From Takakia lepidozioides (Eukaryota; Streptophyta; Takakiopsida; Takakiales; Takakiaceae), in contig CM060732.1 of the NCBI GenBank assembly GCA_030704615.1, forward strand, positions 13,268,001-13,332,000: a DNA stretch of 64,000 bases, given 5' to 3'. The position numbers were made by a program, and so were the translations under genes. The notes beneath the pieces are model-generated. The model had not been told where the DNA came from. It did no database searches and saw only the letters and a program-made list of their open reading frames with translations. Every line of letters starts with the position of its first letter. Position 1 is the stretch's first letter. Shown here in pieces: positions 22,620 through 34,315 of this stretch.

Positions 22620-25000
22620 TTGGGAGGCCCCGACGATAGACCAGTCAATGTATCGCCTATGCCACAGTTCACGGGTCTACAAGGATCAGACCCCGATCGG
22701 CATTTGGCCCAGTTTATGACGGCTTGTATTGCCAACAATGCTAGGACATAAGATTGGTGGCGAACGATGTTTCCCGCTACGCTGCGTGAGCTGGCTTTTC
22801 AGTGGTACGATTGTCAACCTCATGGCATCTTTACTGATTGGAATGCCCTAAAGATAGCCTTTCTGACTCAATTCAGGCCTTTGGGTTTTACCAATCCGTT
22901 GCGTGAGCAATTGACCAAGCTCCATATGGTAGAAGGAGAATCAGTCGGCTCCTTTGCAGGACGATTGGAAGATATCCTCCAGCGATGGAATAACCATAAT
23001 ATCCTTGACCATATGCAGATGGGCCTTTTTGTGGAAGGATTGATGCCACAGGAATTGAGCGGTTTGTAAAGGAGGGAGTGTCCATTGAACCCAGTGACTA
23101 ATCCTATTAATGGAGCTGGTGTCAAATGTGGATATTGTGACAAAACAGGGCATGTGATATTACAATGTTGGCATTTGCAATCAGCTATGGGTCTAACGCT
23201 AGCCAATAATAACCGCAAAACAGGATGGGACGTCAATCAGGTTGGGTTATCAACAGCACCCGTAATACAGATACGCCTGCACCATGGCCGGAATCATCTC
23301 CTCATAATCAGCAACCTTGGCGACCAACCCATGGACCACAGAGCTGGTATCAGCCAGCCAATCAGCCTGCCAAGCCACAAAGGGGAATACCACCCCAAGG
23401 GGCTGTGGCTTCCACCAAAGCCACTGCAGCAAATTGTCGAAAAGCACAATACTACATGGTGCATTAATCCACTTGGATTGATGCCGTAGTGCTAGGCCAT
23501 CACATTCTGTTCCAACTTCTATTGCTCTTGACAAATCTACCAAGTACACTAGTGTTCTTCGTTCAACCTTAAGTCTGTGGTTAGGGTTTTGGGTGTGAGG
23601 ATGAGGCAGGAGTGGATCCATTGGTTCACCATAGACCCGCACAAAAAGGATGGTGTTCAATGCAATCTTTGTGCATTGAAGCTGGCGGGTCGCAAAGATC
23701 GCATGTTATATCACATCAGCTACAGACATGGGAAGAATGCAGGGGTTAGTTTGTACCCAAAAGCCTCCATGCGAGTGAAAGCCCACTTTGCCCAATGTGG
23801 AGGCAATATGGAGGCAATCAACAACAGATGTACTCACAGCAGCCTAATCAGTCCTATTGACCACCTGCGAGGCGATTGAGGAACGGACAATACCCTGTTT
23901 GTTATCAATGTCATGAGATGGGCCATATCGCCAATGAGTGTCCTAATCCTAAGGCCCTTGTCAATTATATACCATCATGTGGCCGCAATGGTGGCCAGGG
24001 ACATACTGCGGTACAGTGCGAGAGTCCATACCCACAAGCTCCCTTGCACCAACAATCACAATCGGCGCCTATGCCACCAATGTCGAGCACATCTCCATCC
24101 GCTGCAGGACCATCACATTCTTTTGGAAATATTAATACCAATCGAGCTGTAAATTGGGTGACGATGCAGGACTCTAAGGAGGAGAGGACTTGTAATATGG
24201 GTATGGTGTTAGCTGATAATAAGACTGCCCTGAAAGGCAAGGGCAATATGAAGTAAACGATATTCCCCTGCAATCGTGCGATTCCCTTGCAGAGTTAGAT
24301 GTTTCCATGGTCAAGGAAGTGACTACAAGAGGTCGAAAGCTATTACCAATGGACCCTATTGTAGAGGAATCTGTTCCAAGGAATTCCGATAGTGTGAATC
24401 CCAGACAAGGCGATGAGGTGTTAGAATCGTTACCAGCTGTTCTTGATATTCATCCGATACCTCCGATGATATCGCCTAGTTTGGTAGTCCATCCACCTTC
24501 CACTATCGTTGATCATATCGACCTTGAACCTGTAATATCAGTTGCTATACCCCAATCTAGAACGGAGCCAGTGCAGCGGAGAAATCGAGGGAAATATACT
24601 GGTGCGATAATGGGTAGTGGCAAAGCATGACATCTTAAGGGGTCACGGCGGAAGCGGGTTATGGCAATGACTAAGGGCTTGGTCCATTATGATATTTTGA
24701 AGGATCTAGACTCTTTACAACCTACTATTTCCTTGCGACAACTGTTGGTTATTGCGCCTCAATGTTGATCATCTTTACAGTCTTCTTTGGTTAGGAGACA
24801 ATCATCAAACAATGACATCCATGAAGTCAACATATCGATACTAAATCCAGATCATGGCGCCCCTGTGCTTGATGTGACGATAGATGGTGTTGTCATACTT
24901 GTGGTGCTCTCAATGGGAATTCAGCTGGCTAATTTTGAGTTTCCAGAGCAGTTGACAATAATTTGGTCACATGGAAAATTGACTTAAAATTTATAGGCCG
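22620..25000 (+). pseudogene. Third gag/protease relic (Ty3/gypsy-like)
   Basis: The frame carries PMPQFTGLQGSDPDRHLAQF and, after a TAA, a clear gag segment: WRTMFPATLRELAFQWYD, FLTQFRPLGF and EGESVGSFAGRLEDILQRW. Zinc knuckles follow: CGYCDKTGHVILQC at 23,110 and CYQCHEMGHIANEC at about 23,895, with CGRNGGQGHTAVQC next. A weak protease-like stretch (VTIDGVVILVVLS, about 24,870) ends the recognisable part. The element has stops throughout, no reverse transcriptase, and an insertion with a BED-type finger at about 23,460-23,800. It is not the same family as the gag at 11.2 kb. Confidence 0.7.
23577..23790 (+). pseudogene. BED-type zinc-finger fragment inside the gag relic
   Basis: The frame reads WIHWFTIDPHKKDGVQCNLC, then about 14 residues on HISYRHG, giving C-x2-C and two His as in BED fingers of hAT-type transposases. 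Gag-like sequence rich in Gln/Asn/Tyr lies on both sides (ending near 23,456 and resuming near 23,800). That suggests an inserted or captured piece of about 340 bases. No hAT catalytic domain is present. Confidence 0.5.
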
Positions 25001-25784
25001 GTGCTGCCACCAATATACTAAAAAGAATCATCTTCCTTAGCCCCCAATTCAACACACAATCTGGCGAATCGCCAGATTTCGACCTGGAAAATGGGTCAGC
25101 TACTTTTGCTAAGGAATTATGGGAATAAAAATCAAGAAAATCGCCAGAAAGCGCCAATGGTTAGTTACTAGGAGCCAGATCTGTCCTACGTGGATCTGTT
25201 AAAATATGACACCTATTATATAGCCACTTTTCTAGCTCTGTCACCTCGTTATTCTCACCACATGGGCGCTAGGTAGAATTTACATGTCGCCCTGCCTGCG
25301 ATTTTGGAAAAGTGAGGGTGAAAAGGGTAAAAAAAGAACAAGGGATCGAGGACAAGAAATCGCCTAAATCTAGACAAAGTACCATAATATCATATACCTA
25401 TGTTATAATTTTATATTGTTCTTAATGCGAGAACTTTACAAAGAGAAGGTGAAAAGGGTCCAATAAGAACAATGGATCGAGGACAAGGGATCGCCCAAAT
25501 CTAGACAAAGTACGGTAGCCGTAAGGTGAAGTGGCTCTTAGTTACGCCGGCTTCAGCCGGAGTCTTTTCTCTCTCTAGACAGTACCATAATATCATATAC
25601 CTTGTTATACTTTTACATTGTTCTTAAATTTTTTTTCGCATAGTATATATGGAATGATTGTTCTCAAAATTTGTCGCTAGTAGTGTAGAGCAACTCGAAG
25701 CCCTAGTATAATTTTCCGGAAAAGTCTCTGAATACCCATCCTTTGCTTGTATACTAGACCAACATTGGATGAAATAGGCACATT
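25001..25784. repeat. Non-coding, with diverged direct repeats
   Basis: No gene is seen. A block with GGATCGAGGACAAG and CTAGACAAAGTAC occurs at about 25,315-25,385 and again at about 25,445-25,515. A block with GTACCATAATATCATATACC occurs at about 25,379 and 25,583. These look like partial tandem duplications. Confidence 0.6.
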
Positions 25785-26003
25785 GGTTGGTAGCTCAGCT
25801 GGTAAGTGCACAGTGTGTCGCCCTGGTGGTTTGAAGTTCAAACCAGCTGCCCTGCCCCGTGTGTGGAATTGTCCGTGACTGTATGTTTGGGCGTTGATCA
25901 TCGTGAAGGGCCCATAAATGAAAGGGGTTAATTTTCCCCCCTCCTCAAAGGCCTGAATTGTGGGCTGTCACTCCCAGGTTTCCTTTTAAAAAATAAAATA
26001 AAT
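25785..26003 (+). mobile_element. tRNA-derived SINE
   Basis: The 5' end resembles a tRNA: box A TAGCTCAGCTGG (25,791-25,802) and, 32 bases on, a box B-like AGTTCAAACC (25,835-25,844), spaced as in a RNA polymerase III internal promoter. A unique body of about 140 bases and an A-rich tail (AAAAAATAAAATAAA, ending about 26,003) complete the element. It would be moved by LINE-encoded enzymes. A tRNA gene is unlikely because no acceptor stem or complete cloverleaf is seen. Confidence 0.7.
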
Positions 26004-26658
26004 TCATGTAATAATAGTAATAATAATGCCACTCAAAAAATGCGTTGTTATTTATCATATGGTCCACTAGTCAGGGTACAAGGCACTCAGTTTAAACCCA
26101 GATAGGTGTATGTTGGATATCACCCCTTATGGCCAACCTACCTATAAGATTATACCTTGGGATTTAATTTGAGTCTTTAGGATGAGGGCTACGCAACCAG
26201 GGTCATTAGATTGTATCTATCTTTCAGAATTCAAACAGTAGACAATAGTCATTTAGGATGAAGTAATCACCATAGGTTACATAAGTCACACACCCTCTCT
26301 ATTGTGATGTAACAAGGCGTGAGATACACGGAGGCCCTGCCATTGTTTTATTGATATGAAGTTTTATGGAATGATGTTAGGGCTAACAAGGCGTGACATA
26401 CACTTAAGCCCGGTTGTTGACTAATTTGGTATTTAATAGCAGTGCATATGCCGTGCATATATCAGTCTTTCACCTATATACCAATACAACACTGGTCTCT
26501 ATTTTTAAAAGCAAAAAAATAAAAATCGTTAAAATAAAAATAAAATACTAAAATAATGATATGTACTATTTATTATAGCATATTACATATCAATATATGA
26601 AGCGAGATGTTTGTTTTGTTTTGTTTGTTTTGTAGATTTGAGATGTCCCCAACCGCGA
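26004..26658. other. AT-rich gene-free stretch
   Basis: Nothing coding is recognised. AACAAGGCGTGAGATACAC at about 26,310 recurs with small changes at about 26,388. The end is A/T-rich. Confidence 0.6.
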
Positions 26659-27507
26659 GGCCCCAACCCCTGGTGCTTTGTACCATTGGAAAGCCCTCGA
26701 CGAGGAGGGGTGCACGGGCTTAGTCTCATGCTTTTTGGACATGCCGTGTGGGAGATGTGGAATTTCAAGTACTTTGGGTCGCTGGAAATTGCCAAAAATA
26801 GCAAAGTGGGAATTCTTGGGACAATGGTTGGAGCCTCGAGAGGAGAGATATCAAGGGAAAGGTCTCCGGTTCAAATCTGGTCATAGGCTCTGTGGAAAAG
26901 AAAATGCATTTGGACTTAGATGACATTGGACCCTTGCGCCAATGACAAAGGCTACCCTAGAGGTCGCACTTGGGCCTTGACATAGGAGACTTGCATACAG
27001 AGGAGATTGCACTTGGGCTTAGATGACACTTGACACTTGGGCAAACGACACGGGCTACCCTAGTATGTCTTCATATTATATTATGTTCCCATTCATTACT
27101 TACTAGGGTAGCTTGTGCCATTGGCCCAAGTGTCAAGTGTTATCTAAGCCCAAGTGCAATCTTTTATGTATGCAAGTGCGTCTTCTATGTCGAGGCCCAA
27201 GTGCGACCTCTAGGGTAGCCTATGCCGTTGGCCCAAGGGTCCAATGTCATTTAAGTCCAAATGCATTTTTTTTCCACATAGCCTACGACCAGATTTGAAC
27301 CGGAGACCTTTCCCTTCATATCTCTCCCGTCGAGGCTCCAACCATTGTCCCAGGAATGCCCACTTTGCAATTTTTCGTGAATTTTCAGCGACCTTAAGTA
27401 CTTGAAATTCCACATCTCCCACACCGCAGGTCCAAAAATCGTGAGACCAAGCCCGTGCACCCCTCCTCGTCGAGGGCTTTGGAGAGGCGACATAGTGCGG
27501 TGGGGCC
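26659..27507. repeat. Large inverted repeat: two arms of about 405 bp, 39-bp loop
   Basis: Arm 1 (26,659-27,063) reads as the diverged reverse complement of arm 2 (27,103-27,507). The inner ends are GGGCTACCCTAG and CTAGGGTAGC and the outer ends GGCCCC and GGGGCC. Both arms hold a block whose translation includes FLGQWLEPR and GKGLRFKSG, which makes the match easy to see, and a tRNA box B-like GGTTCAAATC. A transcript would fold into a long, imperfect hairpin. Confidence 0.85.
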
Positions 27508-27646
27508 AACCTTCTCATCAGGAGCAGGGCGACAGCCGAATTTGCTACCTGGTTGCGACAGGGTGTGCGGGGATTAGAACGAAGCCAACGTGTACATAGT
27601 CCGGCGATTAGAGGGATTCCGGTACTAAACCCATTGGGTGCTCATC

Positions 27647-28396
27647 ATGGCGACAAAGGGTGGTACATGTTCTGTAAAAATGGATGCAGGTCCTGTAAAA
27701 ATGGAGTCCATGAAGACATTGGCTAGGGATAAAGCCATTGCAAACAGACGCTTAGGGAAGAAATTGCTTGAAGTAAGCGTCACTATAGTGGTAGCAGGAG
27801 TAGACATCGATCCAGGTTGTCTCTCGAAAATGGAGTGTTTTCTACGAACAAAATGCGTCTCATGTGTTTGTTTGTTGGAGAGAGGAGGGACTCTGTTTCA
27901 TGCCCACCTACAAATGGTGTGTAAAGTTTACGTATCCAGTTTAATCATGCTCAACAAACGAATAAAAAACGCTTTAGGTTGGAACAATCCAAAATCTGCA
28001 CTAGCCGGACCACATGTCCATTGCAAACTATTATGAGGTAAAGGCCTACAAACAAACATTGGCATGATCGGGTACTGCCTGAAAGACATCGACGAACCCG
28101 ATTTCCACTTCGTCTACGTGAGTGTCAGCGATGACGAAATGCAAGATGGAATGGACGAGGATACAAAGTTTGGTGCCTGCTTCGGAAAAGCAAAGGTTTG
28201 CCTCTCACACCAAAATGTTTTGGAACGAGCACGGATGTGGTGCAAATACAAGATGAGAGGGCAATTGAATGCAACACTGCCTCGTGTTCTCTTCCACATG
28301 ATGAAGTCTAGTCAGTATTTTCTTTCTGCCAATTGGGTTGTACCAGAATTAATACGTACTGCAGCTCAAATTAGGCATTTTAATCCATACAATTGA
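27647..28396 (+). pseudogene. HUH endonuclease relic, Replitron-like transposon protein
   Basis: One frame of about 250 codons is broken by a single in-frame TGA at 28,034-28,036. It contains ERGGTLFHAHLQMV (an H-x-H metal-binding box), KRIKNALGW, GYCLKDIDEPDFHF (a Tyr and Lys in the position of the nicking motif of single-Tyr HUH enzymes) and an acidic SDDEMQDGMDED. Near the end are MWCKYKMRGQLNATLPRVLF and HMMKSSQYFLSANWVVPE. HUH enzymes nick one DNA strand and bind its 5' end covalently, and Replitrons are the eukaryotic transposons using one. The same motifs recur in the minus-strand relic at 62.8-63.4 kb. Family assignment rests on motif reading alone. Confidence 0.6.
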
Positions 28397-29375
28397 AGGG
28401 GGATTGCTAAACCGAGAGCGAAAAATTCCGTGAGCAGAATTCTGCTCACACTTCTGCATGTGCTCACCTATAACCGCGGACACCTATTCGGCCTAGAAGA
28501 CCTATTACTGCGGGTTGTGTCTAGTATATCATGCATACTTCATTCATCGTTATGGATGAATGATGGATGAATGATGGATAAACGATGGATGAATGGGGGA
28601 TGAATGTACGTTCGACGAATGGCACATGGATGAATGTAGTTTGTGGATGAATGCAAAACTAAGATGCATTTTTGAGTAATGGTTGCTAAATCAACCTAGC
28701 TCTAGAGTGAACCTCTGCCCACTGGTGAGGGTTGTGATTGTCCTTTCACCAGGTATCAGAAGTCGACATAGTTGCTGACACACAATTGCAAAGAAGGTGG
28801 AGAGGCCATTTGGTGCTTCAAACTAAATAGTTTAAAAATTGCAGATTCATTCCGACGAAGAATATTCTATGCTACTGGAGTCGGCGTCCAAAGTGAAGGC
28901 AGAACTGTCTATGAAGACACTAGCCCTGCTTTGCACAAAACCCTTTGAGAGGAGACTAAATTCCGAAGCTGCAGCCTCCGCATAACATGACAATTTAAAA
29001 TCTGCTTTCGGACTTGGGAAAAATTGCGGGTTTGCAAAGAAAGGGAGGAACCGTGGCGACCTTGGGCTCCTGTACACACACACAAACAATGTAAGTCCAC
29101 ATACATTCTGCTGGCCCAACTTGTGCAAGAAAGATGGAAATAGAAGGATGCGCCGTCGTGTCAGTGAAGTGCCACAACTGAACTAGCACTTACTCACATG
29201 AGAAATCAGAATCAACATCCAGAGCATTGGGCTTTTGCAGATCCTGCTCCATAACAATGTTCTTAGTCTGGGTCGAATGCGATGAACCCCCAGACAGAGG
29301 TGCGATGATTTGAGAGTAGAACTGCTTGTCCTACTCCATCCCAAAAGATCCCAAAATGGCTGCAATTCACTCTTA
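28397..29375. other. Gene-free, with GGATGAAT and TGCTCAC words
   Basis: Near 28,430-28,470 GTGAGCAGAATTCTGCTCAC forms a palindrome. At 28,550-28,640 GGATGAATGAT and variants are repeated in tandem. Their reverse complement (ATTCATCC) is repeated at 30,120-30,210 and 30,830-30,920. No gene is recognised. Confidence 0.6.
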
Positions 29376-30518
29376 GGATTAAGGTGTCGTCAACGACATC
29401 TTAATCCAGGCACTACGAGGCAGGACTCCATAACTGATGTTGGCAACTTTCAAAAAAATCTGACCATGTAAGATCCTCATTCATGGCAAACTCATCCCAA
29501 GAGGGCATGGATTTAAGGTATCGCCAACGACACCTTAATTCCATCTCTCAAATAGCAATCAAACAAGAGAATGACACAACACAGAACAACACAAGACTAC
29601 ATTGAAATTGAAAGCAGAGGTGCAGAGTTGAGGCCACCAAGGTTGAGAGAAATGCTCACACCCAAATCTAAAGAAGGCAGAGAGGTGAACTCGTGCTTTA
29701 TAAATAAACATTTCAAAACACGTACTAGGAATTAAGATGTCGTTGACGACAATTTAATCCCCAGCACCTGCACACACACTGCCTTACCGCCAAGGCTTGT
29801 TCGCCATCAGATTTTTTCGGGTGAATTTTTTTGGGGTTTTTGATTTTTCCATGAATTGTCATATGGAAAAAAAAAAAAAAAAAACTTGCTGGGAATTAAG
29901 ATGTCGTTGACGACACCTTAATCCCCACCACCTGACACCGCCTTACCGCCAAGGCTTCTTCGCCTTGAAAGTTTTTTGGGTTGAAATTTTTTTGGTTAAT
30001 GTTTTTGGGAAAAACAATTCAGGGATTTTGGTTTTTCCGTAAGCTGTCATGTGCCAATTCGTACTGGGAATTAAGATGTCGTTGACAACACCTTAATCCC
30101 AAGCACCTGCACACGCACCATGGTTCATTCATGTCGCTCATTTTTCATCCAAAGTCATTCAACATTCATCCATTCATTTTTCATTCATCTCAAAACCATT
30201 CATCCGACAGCTTTTCATCGCACATTCGTACCATATGGTCGTCACCCATGAAGGATTCTTCCGTCGGATGGGGTGGAGATTCTGCCCGTACAGTGTAGTT
30301 TTTGTCCATGACAATAGGCCATCTTCTTCCCTCGGTTGTAGGCTCCCATTCGCTAATATGCTCACGCTTAAGGGATTCTGCTCACGTTTACCACTTAAAG
30401 CGTGAGCGTGCTCACGTGAACTGCTCACACGGTAGCTACTCTCTTGCAAATGAGACCGGTCACTCTTCATGGATCCACTTTGTTCTAGTAAACCCAAACC
30501 TTTCTCCATTTTTGGGCT

Positions 30519-30549
<31 letters not shown>

Positions 30550-30760
30550 TTTTATCCTGTTTGGTGAAATTCCCATGTCCAAACAGGGCAGGGGATTAAG
30601 ATGTCGTTGACGACATCTTAATTCGTGCTTCCCTGAGCAGGATTACAACTCCCCCCTATGGTTTTTTCCAGGCAAGATTTTTTTTCTTGCAACGATTTTC
30701 ATGGGTTCATTTCTCATTCTGAGCATGCGATTTAAAATGTCGTTGACGACATCTTAATGC
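29376..30760. repeat. Cluster of seven near-palindromes of about 32 bp
   Basis: Copies at 29,376-29,407, 29,509-29,542, 29,728-29,760, 29,892-29,924, 30,067-30,099, 30,593-30,624 and 30,729-30,760 share a half-site ATTAAGATGTCGT and its mirror ACGACATCTTAAT. Spacing is 133, 219, 164, 175, 526 and 136 bases. Copies 3 and 4 are followed by a common GCCTTACCGCCAAGGCTT, so they belong to a partly tandem unit of about 165 bases. No coding sequence is seen. Confidence 0.9.
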
Positions 30761-31020
30761 CTGGTCCCTGCGTTTTCTGATCCCTCACGAGACATGCTCA
30801 TACAGTCGTCCATAGTCCCCTCATCTGGACAACTTTTCATCCGTGCTTCATCCAACGTTCATCCATTTCATTTTTACGTCCATCCCAAATCCATTCATCC
30901 GTGAATGTTTCATCGTGCATTCGTGCCACTTTGTCGTCATGGAGTCTGTCTGTCTTCGGTCCGATGGAGCGGAGATTGCGTCGTTGTAGTGAAGTTGGCG
31001 TCCACGGCAATAGGTCCACT
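30120..31020. repeat. Diverged direct duplication, about 200 bp, 700 bp apart
   Basis: The order ATTCATCC-rich stretch, a GTCGTCA word, a CGGATGG or CCGATGG motif, then GACAATAGG or GGCAATAGG occurs at 30,125-30,330 and at 30,825-31,020. TGCTCACG words cluster at 30,355-30,430 and 31,110-31,180. A (TA)n tract lies at 30,520-30,546. Confidence 0.6.
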
Positions 31021-31029
31021 TGTTACGAT

Positions 31030-31104
31030 CTACCTCAGTCCCTTGTCCTGGAAACCTACTTCCAGGAATGTAGTCATATCCACATCGTCGCTTCTCCGCA
31101 TCAA
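31030..31104 (-). pseudogene. Fragment of the MULE-like transposase
   Basis: On the minus strand this gives RRCGYDYIPGSRFPGQGTEV, nearly identical to residues encoded at 7109-7184 in the transposase pseudogene. It is a 75-base captured or deleted remnant, next to the duplicated ATTCATCC blocks. Confidence 0.8.
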
Positions 31105-34071
31105 AAAATCTGCTCACGCTTTGAATTTACTCACGCTTCGGGGAATCTGCTCACGCATCCAGGAATCTGCTCACGGCTTTGCTGCCCTCCAATTGAAGGG
31201 AAAGTCTGTTTCCTACTCTTCATCTGTACGTTTTATCCAATACCGGAAGATGTACTTTAGATGACTCTTTCTCTTATGGTAGAGAGCCTTTCTCTCAGGG
31301 ATTATAGGAATAAGAATGTCAGTCAAGTTTAGATAATCATTTTCATCTTGAGCAGCACCCTAAATTTAAATCCTTTAGAACCCTCCATCTCTTTTCTAGT
31401 TGTCCAAAAACATTCTTAACTTTACTTTGTCATTTCAGGAAATTGTTTTCTGCCAAATAGCATAGTAATATATGGTGCATCATGACCATCATATCATCCG
31501 TGATGTGAATGACATTGAAAGGATATGGACCATGTCATAGCATGGAACATCTCTACATGCATTGTCCATGTATACATACAGCAGCATCATGTATCCATGT
31601 AGTATGCATGTCACGCATGTGGGCCATGCGTGGGCGCAGGCCCGCCGTGACGGGAGTATTGCTACAGCCAAACATGCACTGGCCACCGTTCCGGCACCTG
31701 AGGAAGAAACAAGAAACCAACGGTGAAAAATAATCAGGTTTTTTATAGAAAATAATTAGGTTTTAAATGCACAGAAATGAAGAAAGTGTGCCGTCCACCA
31801 ACACAATTGCATACTTACTTTTCTCATGTGCGAAAGTGCAAAAGGGAACGCCCAACACAGGCCCGGCGACGGATCGCCTTGCCCCGTAGCCATGGCCCGA
31901 ACCTGGAAGGCCCGGCCCGAACCTTCCATTGCGAATCACAGTCTAGTACTTTATTCTTACAGTTCCTTTAGGAGGGTCCCCCTCTGACCAATGACCCTCT
32001 TTTGCTTGTAACTTAGTTAAATGAAAAAACCCGGCCAAAGGAGTTCTCATCCATCGAAACCGAACAGATTTCATGCAATAAAACAGAAACATCATACTCT
32101 ACCAACTCACCCTTGCAAATTCCATGGATGGATCATAACAGTGAAAGTTTTTGCTGCCCATCCTTGCCTCGCTCTCCAGCCGCCCCCCCCAACTGCCCGA
32201 AAAACAAAGAAACCAAAAGCCACGCTTTTGGTTTGTTTCCCGTGAAGGAAGGACGGGGGGCGGTAAGGCGCGCTCAAGGATGGCCACGCCATCTTGCTCA
32301 TGTCTGCAGCGGCGTAAGAGATGGTCTGCGACTGCGGGGAGACGTAGCTGAGCAGGTAGAGACTAGAGACTCTGTTTCCAAGGAGAATTTCATGGATTTT
32401 TGAAAAAGTTGAAGCATGTAGAGATGTGTGCAGAAGAAATTGTTGACTTGCGCAGAAGGTTTTATGTGCGTGTGTGAGGTCCCCTCGCGGGCTCCGATTA
32501 TGGTAGAGGGGCACGAGTTTTGCTGACGGGCGGTTGGAGTGCTGCTGCATGTCCACATTCGGGTCAGCGCGTTTAATGTGTCTGCGTTGTAAGGCGGATG
32601 GTTGTCTGGGACATACATGTTGGACCGGGTGGCAAAGGTACTTTGTTGGATGCGCTTGGACTTGGTTCGTTTTCAAGAAGGATTCCTCGTTTAGGCTGGA
32701 ATTCTGGTTTGTGTTGGCGAGGAAAAGTAAGTTGAGAGATTAGCGATGAAGCATCAAGTTGGACGCAGTAGTTCGCAGTTCAAGACTCTGCCATAGGCTT
32801 CTGGATAATTTTAAGCACAGGAATTGAAGCCTTCCCTTCGTGGAACAAATGTGTTCGACCAACTTTCAGAGATGGCCCCGGAGTTGCACTTCTTGCGTTT
32901 TATCAATGTTTTATCGCACCTGAAGACATGGAGGGATTGAAATTTAGAAGCGATCAGCAAATTGGAATGGATGGATAGTCTTAAGTTTGATGCAAACCAC
33001 CTTTGGGAAATATCAGAGTCGGCACCCGAGTGCATTCGCATATTTTCTTGTCGCTAGACACTCTGAAAGTCTTTGGTATCGCTGCCTTGGACAAAAGCTT
33101 ACAGAAATCTGAAAAACATGTACAGACCAATTTACCTGTCCACCTTTAAACTACATTTAGCAGACTGGGAGTGAAATGGACAAAAGAGTTTTCGTGTTCT
33201 GGGTTGGCAGGGGACTAATTATTTTTCCTCTTTGAGCGCAGAGTACCGGTAGATGGCACTGTATGCTCTGTATGCTTGGACAAGCAATTTCTGGCTGAGG
33301 AAGTAGCAAGGCACCAAATAAACAAGAAGTAGGTGGAGGCAGATCTTTGTCTTTTGTCTTTTGTCGAGTCGAAGGGAAAACCTTCCTCGAAGAAGAGAAC
33401 ACTCCGTTCTTTTGCGGTAAAGTCTTGGGCGCTGATTTTCCTGCTTTTCAGAAACATGGGATTTGTTTTCCAATTTTCCTTACTTCTGCTAACAAGGAGG
33501 GATATAGCAAGACACTGATTCCGGAGAGGTTTTTTCTGTCTCAGTTCTTCTGCAATTATGTCATCGTCCAATTGCAACACATTACCCATGTCTTACTCAA
33601 GTTTTCTTCCTGATTAAAAAAGAGACATTAACGTTCGGTTATCTCTCTGAAAGCGATGAACATTAACTAGGCAGGATTGTGGTTGGTTGTGTATCTAGTT
33701 TGGAGCTGGTGTATGCATCAAATGTCTTCAGAAATGATAGAAGCATCCACATCAAAGCCTCAGTCCTGAGGCTGTAAGCATCCTGCAACCATGTCCCCAT
33801 GATGTATCCATGTTGGAGTCTCTAGCGTTTGTGTGTTTGTATCTGGCTATTTATATTGTTTCATGATGGCTTGCATACTTTTGAGTTGTTCACCTATGTA
33901 GAACCTTCTGAAGATACAGTCATGTTGTCCAGGTTGGGAGTTGTTCAGGAATTTTAGGTGGAAAGATATTGACATGAGTCAAATTAGATGTTGCCTCGAG
34001 TTTGACGGCCTGCTCTTGAGAAGGCTTATATTTGATCACCACTTGCATGGTAACAGGTTGCAGTGGACACT
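31105..34071. other. Gene-free stretch upstream of the REF/SRPP-like gene
   Basis: No convincing coding exon is found. Several open frames at 32.1-33.6 kb overlap on both strands and show no family motif. An untranslated first exon of the next gene could lie near 32,530-32,720, since a good donor (AAAA|GTAAGT) occurs at about 32,727 and an acceptor (TTGCAG) lies at 34,057-34,062. That link is a guess. Confidence 0.5.
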
Positions 34072-34277
34072 ATGGCCTCAGTAAGACCTAAGATATTTGA
34101 AGGCTTTGGAGCACACGTTTTTTGTCTTACACACTACCTTTTTGAAAGGGTTAGGCATTTGCCGTTTCCATTGGGATCAACTTTTCAGGTCATGGAAAAT
34201 GTGGTTTACCCACACTATGAGCCTTTGGTCACCAGTGTCGAGACCCAAGCCTTGCGCTTACTATCTTTGGTTGATGA

Positions 34278-34315
<38 letters not shown>

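Noticed and set aside
25791-25862. tRNA gene
   Set aside because: Box A and box B are present, but no acceptor stem or cloverleaf fits, and an A-rich tail follows, so a SINE is the better call.
32107-32676. 189-codon open frame on the minus strand
   Set aside because: No family motif, overlaps equally open plus-strand frames, and looks like low-complexity translation.
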